DNA of 64,000 bases from Ketobacter alkanivorans (GTDB lineage: Bacteria; Pseudomonadota; Gammaproteobacteria; Pseudomonadales; Ketobacteraceae), in NCBI RefSeq assembly GCF_002863865.1, contig NZ_CP022684.1, positions 3,601,990 through 3,665,989 on the forward strand. Direction: 5' to 3'. Below the pieces are notes generated by a model. It made no database searches and was not told where the DNA came from. It saw only the letters and a program-made list of their open reading frames with translations. The position numbers were made by a program, and so were the translations under genes. Positions 16,925 through 26,863 of this stretch are shown one piece after another. Position 1 is the stretch's first letter. Each line of letters opens with the position of its first letter.

Positions 16925-18214
16925 TTATTCTTCCCGTTCCCTCTCTACCGCGCGATAGCCGATATCATCCCGGTAATAGACGTCGCTCCAGTTGATCTGC
17001 TTCACGAGGTCATAGGCTTTGGCCTGTGCTTCGGCGACGGTGTTGCCCAATGCCACGGCGCACAGTACACGGCCACCGTTGGTTTTCACTGCATCACCGT
17101 CAAGGGTGGTGCCTGCGTGGAACACCTTACTGTCATCTTGATCCTGTTCTGGCAGGCCGAAGATGATGTTGCCTTTTTCGTAGTGTTCGGGATAGCCGCC
17201 AGCGGCCAGTACCACGCCCAGCGAGGCGCGTTCATCCCACACGGCTGCTGCTTCATCCAGTTTGCCTGCCAAAGCCATGTCGCACAGGGCTACCAGGTCG
17301 GAGTTCAGGCGCATCATGATGGGTTGGGTTTCCGGGTCACCGAAACGGCAGTTGTATTCCAGTACCTTGGGGGTGCCGTCCGGGCCGATCATCAGGCCAG
17401 CGTAGAGGAAGCCGGTATAAACATTGCCTTCGGCCGCCATGCCATTCACGGTGGGGTAAATCACTTCTTCCATGACCCGTTGCTGGATCTCTGGGGTGAC
17501 CACCGGTGCCGGGGAGTAGGCACCCATGCCACCGGTATTGGGGCCAAGGTCGCCGTTATCGCGGGCTTTGTGATCCTGAGAGGTGGCCATGGGTAACACG
17601 TTCTTGCCGTCCACCATGCAGATGAAACTGGCTTCTTCGCCCACCAGGAATTCTTCCACCACCACGCGGCTGCCGGCATCGCCGAATTTGTTGCCCGCCA
17701 GCATGTCTTCGATGGCGGCAATGGCTTCAGCTTCGGTTTGCGCCAGAATCACGCCCTTGCCTGCAGCCAGACCGTCGGCTTTCACGACAATGGGGGCACC
17801 CTGTTGTTTCACATAGGCGACGGCTTTGTCGATTTCAGTGAAGTTGCCGTAGGCGGCGGTAGGAATGTTGTGGCGGGCCAGAAAATCCTTGGTGAAGGCT
17901 TTGGAGCCTTCCAGCTGGGCAGCACCTTGGGTGGGGCCGAAGCATTTCAGTCCGGCCGCACGGAAGGCGTCTACCACGCCGATCACCAGTGGCGCTTCCG
18001 GGCCGACGATGGTGAGGTAGATGTTGTTGTCTTGGGCAAACTTGACCAGTTCATCGGTAGCCAGTACGTCGATGTTCACATTCTCGACCTTGGCTTCCAG
18101 GGCCGTGCCGGCGTTGCCGGGGGCAACGTAGACTTTCTCTACGGTAGGAGATTGTGCCGCTTTCCAGGCCAGCGCATGTTCGCGACCGCCACCACCAATA
18201 ATCAAAATGTTCAT
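16925..18214 (-). CDS. purD: phosphoribosylamine-glycine ligase
   Basis: PurD (GAR synthetase), 429 aa, is a cytoplasmic ATP-grasp enzyme for the second step of de novo purine synthesis (phosphoribosylamine + glycine + ATP to GAR). The N-terminus [18 protein letters not shown] is the classic PurD start. ATP-grasp loops ([18 protein letters not shown], about residues 140-157) and the family motif [14 protein letters not shown] are present. It lies downstream of purH on the same strand, separated by 186 bases that hold a large inverted repeat. In many gammaproteobacteria purH-purD is one operon. Confidence 0.98.
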   Translation of the reverse strand: MNILIIGGGGREHALAWKAAQSPTVEKVYVAPGNAGTALEAKVENVNIDVLATDELVKFAQDNNIYLTIVGPEAPLVIGVVDAFRAAGLKCFGPTQGAAQLEGSKAFTKDFLARHNIPTAAYGNFTEIDKAVAYVKQQGAPIVVKADGLAAGKGVILAQTEAEAIAAIEDMLAGNKFGDAGSRVVVEEFLVGEEASFICMVDGKNVLPMATSQDHKARDNGDLGPNTGGMGAYSPAPVVTPEIQQRVMEEVIYPTVNGMAAEGNVYTGFLYAGLMIGPDGTPKVLEYNCRFGDPETQPIMMRLNSDLVALCDMALAGKLDEAAAVWDERASLGVVLAAGGYPEHYEKGNIIFGLPEQDQDDSKVFHAGTTLDGDAVKTNGGRVLCAVALGNTVAEAQAKAYDLVKQINWSDVYYRDDIGYRAVEREREE

Positions 18215-18265
18215 CGTTTGCCCTCAAATCAGGAAGTTTTTAACTGCTTAAAGTCTATCGGGGTT

Positions 18266-18367
18266 GGGCGGGAGCTGACAATGCAGGAAACGCTACAAGT
18301 ACATCCCTGTAAGCTCAGCAGGGGCCGTCCATGGCCCCTGATGTTCCTGCATTGTCAGCTCCCGCCC
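18266..18367. repeat. large intergenic inverted repeat between purH and purD (REP/REPIN-like)
   Basis: Two perfectly complementary 24-base arms, 18266-18289 (starting GGGCGGGAGCTGACAATG) and 18344-18367 (ending TGTCAGCTCCCGCCC), enclose 54 bases. Inside the right half a second hairpin pairs CAGGGGCC (18319-18326) with GGCCCCTG (18333-18340) around GTCCAT. The arrangement resembles paired, oppositely oriented extragenic palindromes in Pseudomonas relatives. A role as mRNA stabiliser or attenuator between purH and purD is also possible. Only one copy is visible in this window. Confidence 0.75.
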
Positions 18368-18400
18368 TCTGCATCTTTCACTTCGTAGCAGGTGGTCGAA

Positions 18401-19966
18401 TCAATGCCGGAAATGACGCATTCCGGTAAAGACCATGGCAATGTCGGCTTCGTCGGCGGCGGCAATGACTTCCTCGTCGCGAATGGAGCCACCGGGTTGA
18501 ATCACTGCGCGAATACCCGCCTGGGCTGCGGCGTCAATGCCATCGCGGAACGGGAAGAAAGCATCCGATGCCATCACCGAACCGGGTACGGTAAGGCCTT
18601 CATCGGCGGCTTTGATACCGGCGATTTTGGCACTGTAGACACGGCTCATCTGGCCTGCGCCGATGCCGATGGTTTGCTGGCCTTTGGCATATACGATGGC
18701 GTTGGACTTCACAAACTTGGCTACCTGCCAGCAGAACATCAGATCCTGCATTTCTTCGGCGCTGGGTGCACGTTTGGTCACCACTTTCAGATCCTGTTGG
18801 GTGATCATGCCGTTGTCACGATCCTGTACCAGTAAGCCGCCGTTGACGCGCTTGTAATCGAAACCGGCAACGCGCTCACCCCACTGCTCACAGGTCAGCA
18901 GGCGGACGTTTTTCTTCTCGGCAACAATGGCTACTGCTGCGTCGGAGGCTCCGGGGGCGATGATCACTTCCACGAACTGTTTGTCGACGATGTTGCGGGC
19001 GGTTACGTCATCCAGTGGCTGGTTGAAGGCAATGATACCGCCAAACGCTGATGTGGGATCGGTCAGGAAGGCTCGCTGATAGGCTTCGTTGATATTCGCA
19101 CCGATGGCTACACCGCAGGGGTTGGCGTGCTTGACGATGACGCAGGCTGGCTCCTTAAAGGATTTTACGCATTCCAGGGCGGCGTCGGTATCGGCCACAT
19201 TGTTAAACGACAACTCTTTGCCTTGCAGCTGCACTGCCGTGCTGACGGAGGGCTCTGCCGGGTTAGCTTCTTTATAGAATGCTGCCTGCTGGTGGGGGTT
19301 TTCACCGTAGCGCATCTCTTGCACTTTCAGGAACTGGGTGTTGAAGGTGCGTGGGAATGGGGTTTTCTCACCATCGGCTTTGAGGCTGCCCAGGTAGTTG
19401 GCAATGGCGCCGTCGTAGCTGGCGGTGTGCTCAAAGGCTGCCAGCGCCAGTTCAAAGCGGGTCTGATCACTAACGGTGTTGTGGTTGGCTTTCATTTCAT
19501 CCACCACGCGCCCATAGTCGCTGGCGTTCACCACGATGGTGACCCATTTGTGGTTTTTCGCAGAAGATCGCACCATGGTGGGCCCGCCGATGTCGATGTT
19601 CTCAATGGCTGTGGGCAGGTCGCAATCGGGATTGGCCACCGTTTGCGAAAAGGGGTACAGATTCACCGCCACCAGATCGATCGGGGTTATGCCGTGTTGC
19701 TCCATGGCGCTGTCATCGGTGCCGCGACGGCCCAGAATGCCGCCATGCACTTTCGGGTGCAGGGTTTTAACCCGGCCGTCCATCATTTCAGGGAACCCGG
19801 TGTAATCCGACACCTCGGTGGCCTTGACGCCGCTTTCCTGCAGCAGTTTAAAAGTACCGCCAGTGGAGAGGATTTCTACTCCCATGGACTCTAGGGCCTG
19901 GGCGAAGTCGACGATGCCGGTTTTGTCAGAAACACTGATCAGTGCGCGTTTGATTGGCTTGCTCAT
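18401..19966 (-). CDS. purH: bifunctional AICAR transformylase/IMP cyclohydrolase
   Basis: PurH, 521 aa, catalyses the last two steps to IMP. The N-terminal IMP cyclohydrolase domain (about 1-200, MGS-like) opens with [19 protein letters not shown] and contains STGGT. The C-terminal AICAR formyltransferase domain carries the catalytic motif [10 protein letters not shown] and NDxxAAxxL-type helices. The length is typical. It lies downstream of dusB-fis and upstream of purD on the same strand, the conserved gammaproteobacterial arrangement. Confidence 0.98.
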   Translation of the reverse strand: MSKPIKRALISVSDKTGIVDFAQALESMGVEILSTGGTFKLLQESGVKATEVSDYTGFPEMMDGRVKTLHPKVHGGILGRRGTDDSAMEQHGITPIDLVAVNLYPFSQTVANPDCDLPTAIENIDIGGPTMVRSSAKNHKWVTIVVNASDYGRVVDEMKANHNTVSDQTRFELALAAFEHTASYDGAIANYLGSLKADGEKTPFPRTFNTQFLKVQEMRYGENPHQQAAFYKEANPAEPSVSTAVQLQGKELSFNNVADTDAALECVKSFKEPACVIVKHANPCGVAIGANINEAYQRAFLTDPTSAFGGIIAFNQPLDDVTARNIVDKQFVEVIIAPGASDAAVAIVAEKKNVRLLTCEQWGERVAGFDYKRVNGGLLVQDRDNGMITQQDLKVVTKRAPSAEEMQDLMFCWQVAKFVKSNAIVYAKGQQTIGIGAGQMSRVYSAKIAGIKAADEGLTVPGSVMASDAFFPFRDGIDAAAQAGIRAVIQPGGSIRDEEVIAAADEADIAMVFTGMRHFRH

Positions 19967-20142
19967 GATGGAGGTCTGTACTGTAGCTTGAACGTGAATG
20001 AGGGGCGTCTTGCAGGTCGCCCGGAAAGGGGCGCATTGTAGTCGGAAATGGCCCTGGGTTTAAGACTTGAAGGGCAAAAAAGAGAAGCCTTGTAAACCCG
20101 TGCATGCTTCAAGGTACAAGTAAGTCGTTCGGTCAGGCGCTG

Positions 20143-20173
20143 GCCCAACTCCTAAGAAGGCTAGGAGTTGGGC
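20143..20173. terminator. strong hairpin between fis and purH
   Basis: GCCCAACTCCTA (20143-20154) and TAGGAGTTGGGC (20162-20173) form a perfect 12-bp stem with a 7-base loop. It starts 24 bases past the fis stop in the direction of minus-strand transcription. There is no U-tract, so it may protect the 3' end of fis mRNA or act as an attenuator rather than a canonical intrinsic terminator. Confidence 0.55.
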
Positions 20174-20197
20174 ATAACGTTCTGAAAACGTTGAGGA

Positions 20198-20530
20198 TCA
20201 GATCAAACCGTAGGTTTTCAGCTTTTTCCGCAGGGTGCCGCGGTTCAAGCCGAGCAGTACGGACGCTTTGGTCTGGTTGCCTCGGGTGTATTCCATAACG
20301 GTTTCCAGCAATGGTGCTTCCACTTCTGACAGGACCATCTGATAAACGTCGGTGACTGGCTGGCCGTCCAGATGCGCAAAATAATTACGCAATGCACGGT
20401 GCACGTTGTCACGCAATGTCTGATTGCCCTGGTCCACGGAAGTGACCAAGTGTTGCTTCAAATCGGTGTTGCTGGCCGATGTGGAGCCGCTGGAAAATGG
20501 AGTTTCGTCGTTGTAGTTTGGTTCATTCAT
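20198..20530 (-). CDS. fis: nucleoid-associated DNA-binding protein Fis
   Basis: Fis is a 110-aa homodimeric nucleoid protein that bends DNA and modulates rRNA, recombination and growth-phase promoters. The C-terminal HTH (about residues 85-110) is the conserved [21 protein letters not shown] ending in YGLI. The N-terminal ~30 residues are Ser/Thr/Asn-rich and poorly conserved, as in Pseudomonas-type Fis. Its ATG overlaps the dusB stop by four bases (ATGA), so it is translationally coupled to dusB as in the E. coli dusB-fis operon. Confidence 0.97.
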   Translation of the reverse strand: MNEPNYNDETPFSSGSTSASNTDLKQHLVTSVDQGNQTLRDNVHRALRNYFAHLDGQPVTDVYQMVLSEVEAPLLETVMEYTRGNQTKASVLLGLNRGTLRKKLKTYGLI

Positions 20531-21519
20531 GCCGCCATTACCTCTCCCTCGATTAAATGCGCAAAGTATTCCTGAGCACTGGCGTATTGTTCCGACGCAA
20601 AATCAAGCTGGTTAAAACGTGATTTGAATTGTGCTCCCATTGGAAGGTGTTGTACATACCAGCCCAGATGTTTTCGGGCTATACGCACCCCCATGTAGTC
20701 GCCATAGAAGCTGTGTAAACGATTCAAGTGCTCTAGGATCACCGCTGTTACTTCCTTGTATGACGCTTTTGGAAGCGTTTCCCCTGTTTCGAGATAATGC
20801 TGGATTTCTCGAAAAAGCCAGGGGTTCCCCTGTGCTGCCCGGCCAATCATGATTCCGTCCGCCTGGGTGTAGTCCATTACCTGTTTGGCTCGCTCGGGTG
20901 TGGTGATGTCGCCGTTGGCAATAATCGGGATGCTGACTGCTTCCTTGATCATAGCAATGGTGTCATATTCCACCTCGCCCTTGTAAGCGCAGGCACGGGT
21001 ACGACCGTGTACCGCCAGCGCCTGAACTCCGCAATCTTCGGCTATTTTGGCAATGGTGACACCATTGCGTTGGTCCGGGGACCAGCCGGTGCGGATTTTC
21101 AGGGTTACCGGTACATTAACCGCAGTTACTACGGCTTCCAAAATGGATTGGACCAGTACTTCATCTTTAAGCAACGCCGATCCGGCAGCCTTTTTACACA
21201 CTTTCTTTGCAGGACAGCCCATGTTGATATCGACAATCTGGGCACCACGTTCAACGCAAAGTTGTGCGGCCTGGGCCATCTGGGCGGGTTCGGTTCCGGC
21301 GATCTGAACGGATCGTGGCTCCGGCTCATCCTGATGGATCAGACGCAGCTGAGACTTGCGGGTGTTCCAGAGACGAGTGTCGCTGGTCAACATTTCAGCA
21401 ACTACCAAGCCTGCGCCTAAGCGCTTGCACAGCAACCTGAAAGGTTGATCGGTGACGCCTGCCATGGGCGCAAGTACCACTGGGCTACTGAGAGTAAAGG
21501 GCCCGATTTGTAAGGACAC
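20527..21519 (-). CDS. dusB: tRNA-dihydrouridine synthase B
   Basis: DusB is a 330-aa FMN-dependent tRNA-dihydrouridine synthase that reduces uridines in the tRNA D-loop. The N-terminal TIM barrel has [12 protein letters not shown] and the catalytic Cys in [21 protein letters not shown] (about residues 97-117). FMN-phosphate-binding residues occur in [11 protein letters not shown] and [14 protein letters not shown]. The C-terminal helical domain binds tRNA. It is the first gene of dusB-fis. About 180 bases upstream should contain the growth-rate-regulated promoter, but I cannot mark its elements with confidence. Confidence 0.97.
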   Translation of the reverse strand: MSLQIGPFTLSSPVVLAPMAGVTDQPFRLLCKRLGAGLVVAEMLTSDTRLWNTRKSQLRLIHQDEPEPRSVQIAGTEPAQMAQAAQLCVERGAQIVDINMGCPAKKVCKKAAGSALLKDEVLVQSILEAVVTAVNVPVTLKIRTGWSPDQRNGVTIAKIAEDCGVQALAVHGRTRACAYKGEVEYDTIAMIKEAVSIPIIANGDITTPERAKQVMDYTQADGIMIGRAAQGNPWLFREIQHYLETGETLPKASYKEVTAVILEHLNRLHSFYGDYMGVRIARKHLGWYVQHLPMGAQFKSRFNQLDFASEQYASAQEYFAHLIEGEVMAA

Positions 21520-21701
21520 GCCGAACTCCTGTTTATTTAACCGCCTAATGGTTTTCAGCCATGCTTAAAGATCGAGCTATCATAGCCCGAAGAACTGACA
21601 GAATAAATACGGTTTGTACCGATATTGTAAAATAATTCGACTATTTCGTGAGTGAGGCTACAAATTGAGCTGATGCAGTTATCAGATAACCGTAGCGCCC
21701 C

Positions 21702-23297
21702 TCAGCTTGCATCGCTGCGGGGCAGGAACAGTAGCTGGTAATTGACCGCGTCCCGACCGGGGTCTTCGATTTCCAGAGTCAGGTGGATGGGGGTGTTGCT
21801 GGGCATGCTGTTCAGGTCAATGGTTTGGTCGCTGATGTATTCTTTTGGAGTGAAGCGTCGGCTGGCGACAGGGTCGCCATTGATGTTTTCGAAGTTGAGT
21901 TGCACGACCGGATAGGGCTGTTCAAACTTCGCCTGGTTTTTGATGATGACGTCGATGACCAGTGCGTTTTTTTCAAAGGGGTGGGATCGCACCACTAAAT
22001 TGGTGCCCACTATACGCGATACATCGCTTTGGGAGGCCAGTTCACAGCCGATCATGGGGCAGTATTGGGCGATGATGGGCCTCAGGGCGGGAATGCGGGA
22101 TAGCTCATCAAAATGGAAGTATGTGTATTGGGCGCCGAGGCTGAGAATCAGCACGATCATGGCTACAGCCCAAAGTGCGCCGCGGCCGGAAGGCTCCGAT
22201 TGTTCTTCTGAGCCGTATTCCAGTGCACTTAGCCGAATCTGCTGATTGATGACCTCGTCGCTGTCAGCAAACAGGTTTTCGGGGGTTATGGCTTCTATCT
22301 CGTGGTCTTCAAGATCGTCGAGATCGGTCAGCTTGGGCTCTTTGTGTTTACCTGTCGGGGTGCGATCTTCTTCCAGCAGGCGAAAGAAGTCCTCGGTTTC
22401 ATCTGTGCGCAGCTCGGCTTTTGGCTTTTTGCTGGACGATTTGGAGAGGGCTTTCTGTTTGTGTTTATCCTGTTTTGCTCGCTCGATGATTTCTTTTTTG
22501 TCCTTGGACAATTCTTTGGCAGCAAACGGGCTGTTGTCTTCTTCTTCTGGTTCGTCGATCAGCATGGATAGGCCGGATGGCGGCGGCTTTTTGGGTGATT
22601 CTTCTTCTTCGAGTTCATCCAGCATGGCTTTGGCCCAGGATTCATCGTCGGAGGAGTCGCCGCTGCCAAATTCGTCTTCTTCTATTTCGCTGATGGCAAA
22701 GGGATCATCACCGGCAAAGGTGCCCAGGCTGACAAAGGTGTCGCTCAGCTCGTTGCCCTGTTTCGGTTTTTTCTTTTTGGATGCAGGTTCTTCATCAAGA
22801 GAGAAGGCGTGATCGCCGCTGGTGATGCGACTTTTTGGTTCGTCTTCGTCGTCATCATCGTGAATCATCTGGTCGTCTTCGTCGTCGCCCAGTTCTTTGA
22901 GCAGTTCTTCAGCCCAGGATTCGTCGCTTTTGTCCTTTTTCTTGGGTTTTTCTTCCTGGTAGCCGAATTCTTCCAGTTTGGATTCCTGGTCGATTTTGGC
23001 GCGGTATTCCTCGCTGAATACTTCTTCGCTGGGGCTGTCCATTTCCAGGTCGTCTGAATCGTAGGGGTCCATGCCTTCGTCGGACTTCATGTCAAAGGCT
23101 TCTTCCACTGGGTCCGGAGGCAGGCTTACGGTGCGATGCTCCTCCACTACGGAGGTCTTCACGATGTGCTCCGCGGCGTGAAAGACTTGATAGCAGGCGC
23201 CGCAGCGCACAGCACCGCCGGCGATGTCCAGTTGCGCCTGTGTCAACCTGAAGGTGGTGCCGCAGTGGGGGCACTTGGTGAGCAGATTTTCAGACAT
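21702..23297 (-). CDS. zinc-ribbon and DUF3426 domain membrane protein
   Basis: This 531-aa protein has an N-terminal MJ0042-type zinc ribbon (Cys 9, 12, 32, 35 in CPHC and CGAC). A very long acidic, Glu/Asp/Ser/Lys-rich, probably disordered region (about 60-360) follows, then one transmembrane helix (ALWAVAMIVLILSLG, about 374-395) and a C-terminal DUF3426 domain (about 400-525). It is predicted to be anchored in the inner membrane, with the ribbon in the cytoplasm and DUF3426 outside. The linker is unusually long for the family. It occupies the conserved position between prmA and dusB. Function unknown. Confidence 0.88.
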   Translation of the reverse strand: MSENLLTKCPHCGTTFRLTQAQLDIAGGAVRCGACYQVFHAAEHIVKTSVVEEHRTVSLPPDPVEEAFDMKSDEGMDPYDSDDLEMDSPSEEVFSEEYRAKIDQESKLEEFGYQEEKPKKKDKSDESWAEELLKELGDDEDDQMIHDDDDEDEPKSRITSGDHAFSLDEEPASKKKKPKQGNELSDTFVSLGTFAGDDPFAISEIEEDEFGSGDSSDDESWAKAMLDELEEEESPKKPPPSGLSMLIDEPEEEDNSPFAAKELSKDKKEIIERAKQDKHKQKALSKSSSKKPKAELRTDETEDFFRLLEEDRTPTGKHKEPKLTDLDDLEDHEIEAITPENLFADSDEVINQQIRLSALEYGSEEQSEPSGRGALWAVAMIVLILSLGAQYTYFHFDELSRIPALRPIIAQYCPMIGCELASQSDVSRIVGTNLVVRSHPFEKNALVIDVIIKNQAKFEQPYPVVQLNFENINGDPVASRRFTPKEYISDQTIDLNSMPSNTPIHLTLEIEDPGRDAVNYQLLFLPRSDAS

Positions 23298-23377
23298 GGC
23301 CCTGATCGAGATCCCTGATTGGTTATTCTTTTGATTTTACACAGTTTAGCGTCTGGCGCTGTGATGTGTTGATAATT

Positions 23378-24253
23378 TTAGCGCGCTTTTACACCGGTCA
23401 GGCGTACCCAGTCGCCGTCGATGGCCGCTGGATCCATGTTGAACCATTGGCTGTAGGTGTCGCTGACGTCGTTTGCCTGATCCTTGAGGATGCCGGATAG
23501 GATGATGTTGCCTGCATCGAGGGTGTGCCCCGCCAGTCGTTCCGAGAGGCTCATCAGTGGCCCTGCCAGAATATTGGCCAGCATGATGTTGGCTTGAATG
23601 GCGGGCATGGTGTCTGGGGCGAATACCTGTATTTTGTCGGTAACGTTATTGCGCTGGGCGTTGTCCTGGGTGGCGATGAGTGCCTGCGGATCGTTGTCGA
23701 CGCAGTACACGGTTTTGGCCCCCAGTAGTGCAGCGGCGATGGCGAGGATGCCGGAACCGCAGCCATAGTCCACCACAATTTTGCCAGCCACGTCTGCACT
23801 GTCCAGCCAGCGCAGGCATAGGGCGGTGGTTTCGTGGGTGCCGGTGCCAAAGGCGAGGCCAGGATCCAGCATCATGTTGACGGCGTTTTGGTCTGGTGGT
23901 GTTTTCCAGCTGGGGCAGACCCAGAGGCGTTGGCCGAAGGCGATGGGCTCAAAGCTGTCCATCCATTCGCGTACCCAGTCTTTGTCTTCCAGGGCTTCTA
24001 CTTTGATGGGTAGCTCTGCGCCCAATTCGTTGCGCAGTGCCAGGCAGATCAGGTCGATGTCGGCGTCTGCTTCGAACAAGCCGGTGAGGGTGGTGTCGTC
24101 CCAAATCGGGGTGGTGCCCAGGGGTGGTTCCAGCAGGGGCTGGTCTTTGCTGTCTTCCAGTGTGACCGATACCGCGCCCAGCCCCATCAGTAGATCTTCG
24201 ATGGCGGGGGATCGGCTTCCGGTGGTTTGCAGTTTGACTTGAATCCAGGGCAT
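23378..24253 (-). CDS. prmA: ribosomal protein L11 methyltransferase
   Basis: PrmA, 291 aa, is a SAM-dependent methyltransferase that trimethylates ribosomal protein L11. The N-terminal L11-recognition domain (about 1-110) opens MPWIQVKLQT. The methyltransferase core has GLAFGTGTHETTALCLRWL and SAM motif I VVDYGCGSGILAIAAALLG (about residues 160-178), then YCVDNDPQAL and MLANILAGPL. The length is normal. It follows accC by ~127 bases on the same strand. Confidence 0.97.
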   Translation of the reverse strand: MPWIQVKLQTTGSRSPAIEDLLMGLGAVSVTLEDSKDQPLLEPPLGTTPIWDDTTLTGLFEADADIDLICLALRNELGAELPIKVEALEDKDWVREWMDSFEPIAFGQRLWVCPSWKTPPDQNAVNMMLDPGLAFGTGTHETTALCLRWLDSADVAGKIVVDYGCGSGILAIAAALLGAKTVYCVDNDPQALIATQDNAQRNNVTDKIQVFAPDTMPAIQANIMLANILAGPLMSLSERLAGHTLDAGNIILSGILKDQANDVSDTYSQWFNMDPAAIDGDWVRLTGVKAR

Positions 24254-24380
24254 TGGGGCGCTTCTTTACTGATAAGTGAGGCGCGGCAGGCGTGCCACGC
24301 GCAAAAGCACAGTTTACCTGAAGTTGGTGCGGTTTCAGAAACGGTGTTTTGCGCGCGGCGTTTTTCTGCGGTTGGGCGGG

Positions 24381-25727
24381 TTAGTGCATGCCCAGTATTT
24401 TCTCCAGATAGTGGATGTCTACGCCACCTTTGTTGAAGCCGCTGTCCTGCATGATCACTTCTTGATGCAGGGGGATGTTGGTCTGGATGCCTTCCACCAG
24501 AATTTCATCCAGGGCATTGCGCATGCGTTGCAGGGCAATGTCGCGGTTTTCGCCATAGGTGATCAATTTGCCGATCAGGGAGTCGTAATTGGGCGGCACT
24601 TTGTACCCAGAGTAGATGTGGGTATCCATGCGTACGCCATTGCCGCCCGGCGCGTGCCAGTGGGTAATGGTGCCAGGGCTGGGGATGAAGGTCTTGGGGT
24701 TTTCGGCGTTAATGCGACACTCGATGGAGTGGCCGACAATTTTAACGTCTTCCTGTTTGATGCTGAGCTTTTCCCCGGCTGCGATGCGCAGCTGTTCTTT
24801 GATGATGTCGACACCGGTGACCATTTCGGTAACCGGGTGTTCTACCTGAACCCGGGTGTTCATTTCTATGAAGTAGAACGCTTCGTTCTCGTACAGGAAT
24901 TCGAAGGTGCCAGCGCCTCGGTAGTTGATGTCGATGCAAGCCTGGCGACAGCGCTCGCCCACTTCTTTGCGCAGCGCTTCCGGGATACCGGGTGCGGGCG
25001 CTTCTTCTACCACTTTTTGATGGCGACGCTGCAGGGAACAGTCGCGGTCGCCCAGGTAGATGGCGTTGCCCTGGCCGTCAGACAGCACCTGGATTTCTAC
25101 GTGGCGCGGGGTCGTGAGGAATTTTTCCATGTAGACGGTGCCATCGCCAAACGCGGCACTGGCTTCGGCCTGGGTCAGCGCGACGGATTTGATCAGGTCT
25201 TTCTCGCTGTGCACCACGCGCATGCCGCGACCACCGCCGCCGGAGGCCGCTTTGATGATCACGGGAAAGCCGATTTCGCGGCCCATTTTCAGGATGGCGT
25301 TGTTATCGTCAGTCAGGGGGCCATCGGAACCGGGTACGCAGGGTACGCCGGCTTTTTTCATGGCTTCAATGGCGGACACTTTGTTGCCCATGAGGCGAAT
25401 GGTGTCTGCATCGGGGCCGATGAAGATGAAGCCGCTGTCGGTAACCCGTTCGGCGAAGTCAGCGTTTTCTGCCAGAAAGCCGTAACCGGGATGGATGGCG
25501 GTGGCTCCGCTGATTTCGGCGGCCGCGATAATGGACGGTATGTTGAGGTAGCTTTCGGATGCCTTGGCGGGGCCGATACAAACTGCTTCATCCGCCAGTC
25601 GAATGTGCATCAGTTCTTTGTCGGCAGTGGAGTACACCGCCACGGTGGGGATGCCGAGCTCCTTACAAGCGCGCAACACCCGCAGAGCGATTTCGCCGCG
25701 GTTGGCGATAAGCACTTTTTCCAGCAT
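24381..25727 (-). CDS. accC: acetyl-CoA carboxylase biotin carboxylase subunit
   Basis: AccC, 448 aa, is the ATP-grasp biotin carboxylase of acetyl-CoA carboxylase; it carboxylates the biotin of AccB using bicarbonate and ATP in the first committed step of fatty acid synthesis. [25 protein letters not shown] is the canonical start. The glycine-rich loop [14 protein letters not shown], catalytic [14 protein letters not shown] and the C-terminal biotin_carb_C domain are all present. It lies 12 bases after accB; the two form the classic accBC operon. Confidence 0.98.
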   Translation of the reverse strand: MLEKVLIANRGEIALRVLRACKELGIPTVAVYSTADKELMHIRLADEAVCIGPAKASESYLNIPSIIAAAEISGATAIHPGYGFLAENADFAERVTDSGFIFIGPDADTIRLMGNKVSAIEAMKKAGVPCVPGSDGPLTDDNNAILKMGREIGFPVIIKAASGGGGRGMRVVHSEKDLIKSVALTQAEASAAFGDGTVYMEKFLTTPRHVEIQVLSDGQGNAIYLGDRDCSLQRRHQKVVEEAPAPGIPEALRKEVGERCRQACIDINYRGAGTFEFLYENEAFYFIEMNTRVQVEHPVTEMVTGVDIIKEQLRIAAGEKLSIKQEDVKIVGHSIECRINAENPKTFIPSPGTITHWHAPGGNGVRMDTHIYSGYKVPPNYDSLIGKLITYGENRDIALQRMRNALDEILVEGIQTNIPLHQEVIMQDSGFNKGGVDIHYLEKILGMH

Positions 25728-25739
25728 GGTGTTGGCCTT

Positions 25740-26198
25740 TTAGTTGATGACGAAGAGAGGTTGGTCGAATTCAACCGGCTCGGCGTTGTCCACCAGAATC
25801 GCTACCACGGTTCCGGATTTGTCTGCTTCGATCTGGTTCATCATTTTCATGGCTTCGACGATGCACAGGGTGTCGCCTGCTTTTACGCTTTGGCCCACTT
25901 CTACAAACGGTTTGGATTCCGGCGAGGAGGAGCGATAGAAGGTGCCCACCATGGGCGATTTCACTTTGTGGCCATCGGGCTCGTTGCTGGCTGGGGCGGC
26001 AGCCGGGGCTGCTGCTGTTGCAGCGGGAGCAGGGGCGGCAACGGGTGCGGCCGGTGGTGGCGCGTAGTATTGTGGTGCTGCACCGCGGTTGGCGTTGCGG
26101 CTGATGCGCACGGATTCTTCACCTTCTTTTATTTCGATTTCGTCGATGCCGGATTCTTCCAGTAGCTCGATTAGTTTTTTTACTTTGCGAATATCCAT
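25740..26198 (-). CDS. accB: biotin carboxyl carrier protein of acetyl-CoA carboxylase
   Basis: AccB, 152 aa, carries the biotin of acetyl-CoA carboxylase. The N-terminal dimerisation segment ([20 protein letters not shown]) is followed by an Ala/Pro-rich flexible linker (about residues 40-72). The C-terminal biotinyl domain has the biotinylation Lys in [12 protein letters not shown] (about residue 118) and the protruding thumb of AccB-type carriers. It is the first gene of accBC, 46 bases after aroQ, the usual gammaproteobacterial order aroQ-accB-accC. Confidence 0.98.
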   Translation of the reverse strand: MDIRKVKKLIELLEESGIDEIEIKEGEESVRISRNANRGAAPQYYAPPPAAPVAAPAPAATAAAPAAAPASNEPDGHKVKSPMVGTFYRSSSPESKPFVEVGQSVKAGDTLCIVEAMKMMNQIEADKSGTVVAILVDNAEPVEFDQPLFVIN

Positions 26199-26244
26199 GT
26201 GAAATTCTCTTTATTATGTTGTGAAACGGCGTTGGTCTAATCGT

Positions 26245-26688
26245 TTATTGTTTGGCCAGCTGTTGAGATGCGGCCAGCATAGCCAGTTCGTAGCCTTGTG
26301 GGCCCAAACCGGCGATCACGCCCACGGCGATGTCCGACAGATATGAGTGCTGGCGGAATTCTTCGCGGGCGTGAACATTGGAAAGGTGTACTTCGATAAA
26401 CGGGATTTTGACTCCCAGCAGGGCGTCACGCAGGGCAATGCTGGTGTGGGTCAGCGCACCGGGGTTGATGATGATGAAATCGGTGCCGTCGGTCATGGCG
26501 GCGTGGATGCGCTCGATCAGTTCGTATTCCCGGTTGCTTTGCAGGCAGTCACATTGGTGCCCCAGGGTGCTGGCCACCGTGCACAGGTGCTGCTGGATCT
26601 GATCCAGGGTCTGGGTGCCATAGATGCCGGGCTCCCGAGTGCCCAGCAGGTTCAAATTCGGCCCGTTGAGTACCAGCAATTTCGCCAT
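26245..26688 (-). CDS. aroQ: type II 3-dehydroquinate dehydratase
   Basis: AroQ, 147 aa, is the dodecameric type II dehydroquinase that converts 3-dehydroquinate to 3-dehydroshikimate in the shikimate pathway. [17 protein letters not shown] (about residues 8-24) includes the catalytic Arg and Tyr. [17 protein letters not shown] and [14 protein letters not shown] hold the substrate-binding Asn/His residues. The length and motifs are typical. Confidence 0.98.
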   Translation of the reverse strand: MAKLLVLNGPNLNLLGTREPGIYGTQTLDQIQQHLCTVASTLGHQCDCLQSNREYELIERIHAAMTDGTDFIIINPGALTHTSIALRDALLGVKIPFIEVHLSNVHAREEFRQHSYLSDIAVGVIAGLGPQGYELAMLAASQQLAKQ

Positions 26689-26863
26689 AATGAGGGTGAT
26701 TCCTGTGGTCTTGCCTGTGTTTTTTTGACTGATTTCGTCCGGATTATAACGAGAGCCAGCAAGAGGTTCCTGTGCTTTGTGGCACTTCTTACAATTGCTT
26801 ACAAGTTATCTACGGTAGGTTGCATGTTTACCGAAGTTAGCCGGTTTTTCACTCTATAAGTTG
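26689..26863. other. intergenic region between dsbD and aroQ
   Basis: This 175-base stretch lies downstream of dsbD and upstream of the aroQ-accBC unit and probably contains the promoter for the latter. I see no strong hairpin or recognisable operator. Confidence 0.35.

Noticed and set aside
16880..17596. 238-codon plus-strand open frame at the end of the hydrolase gene
   Set aside because: It lies opposite purD, has low-complexity composition and no ribosome-binding site.
19127..19894. 255-codon plus-strand open frame
   Set aside because: It is antisense to purH and shows no domain-like motifs.
24276..26165. 629-codon plus-strand open frame
   Set aside because: It is antisense to accC and accB, which are certain. 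The translation is rich in His, Phe, Gly and Val, typical of antisense to codon-biased genes.
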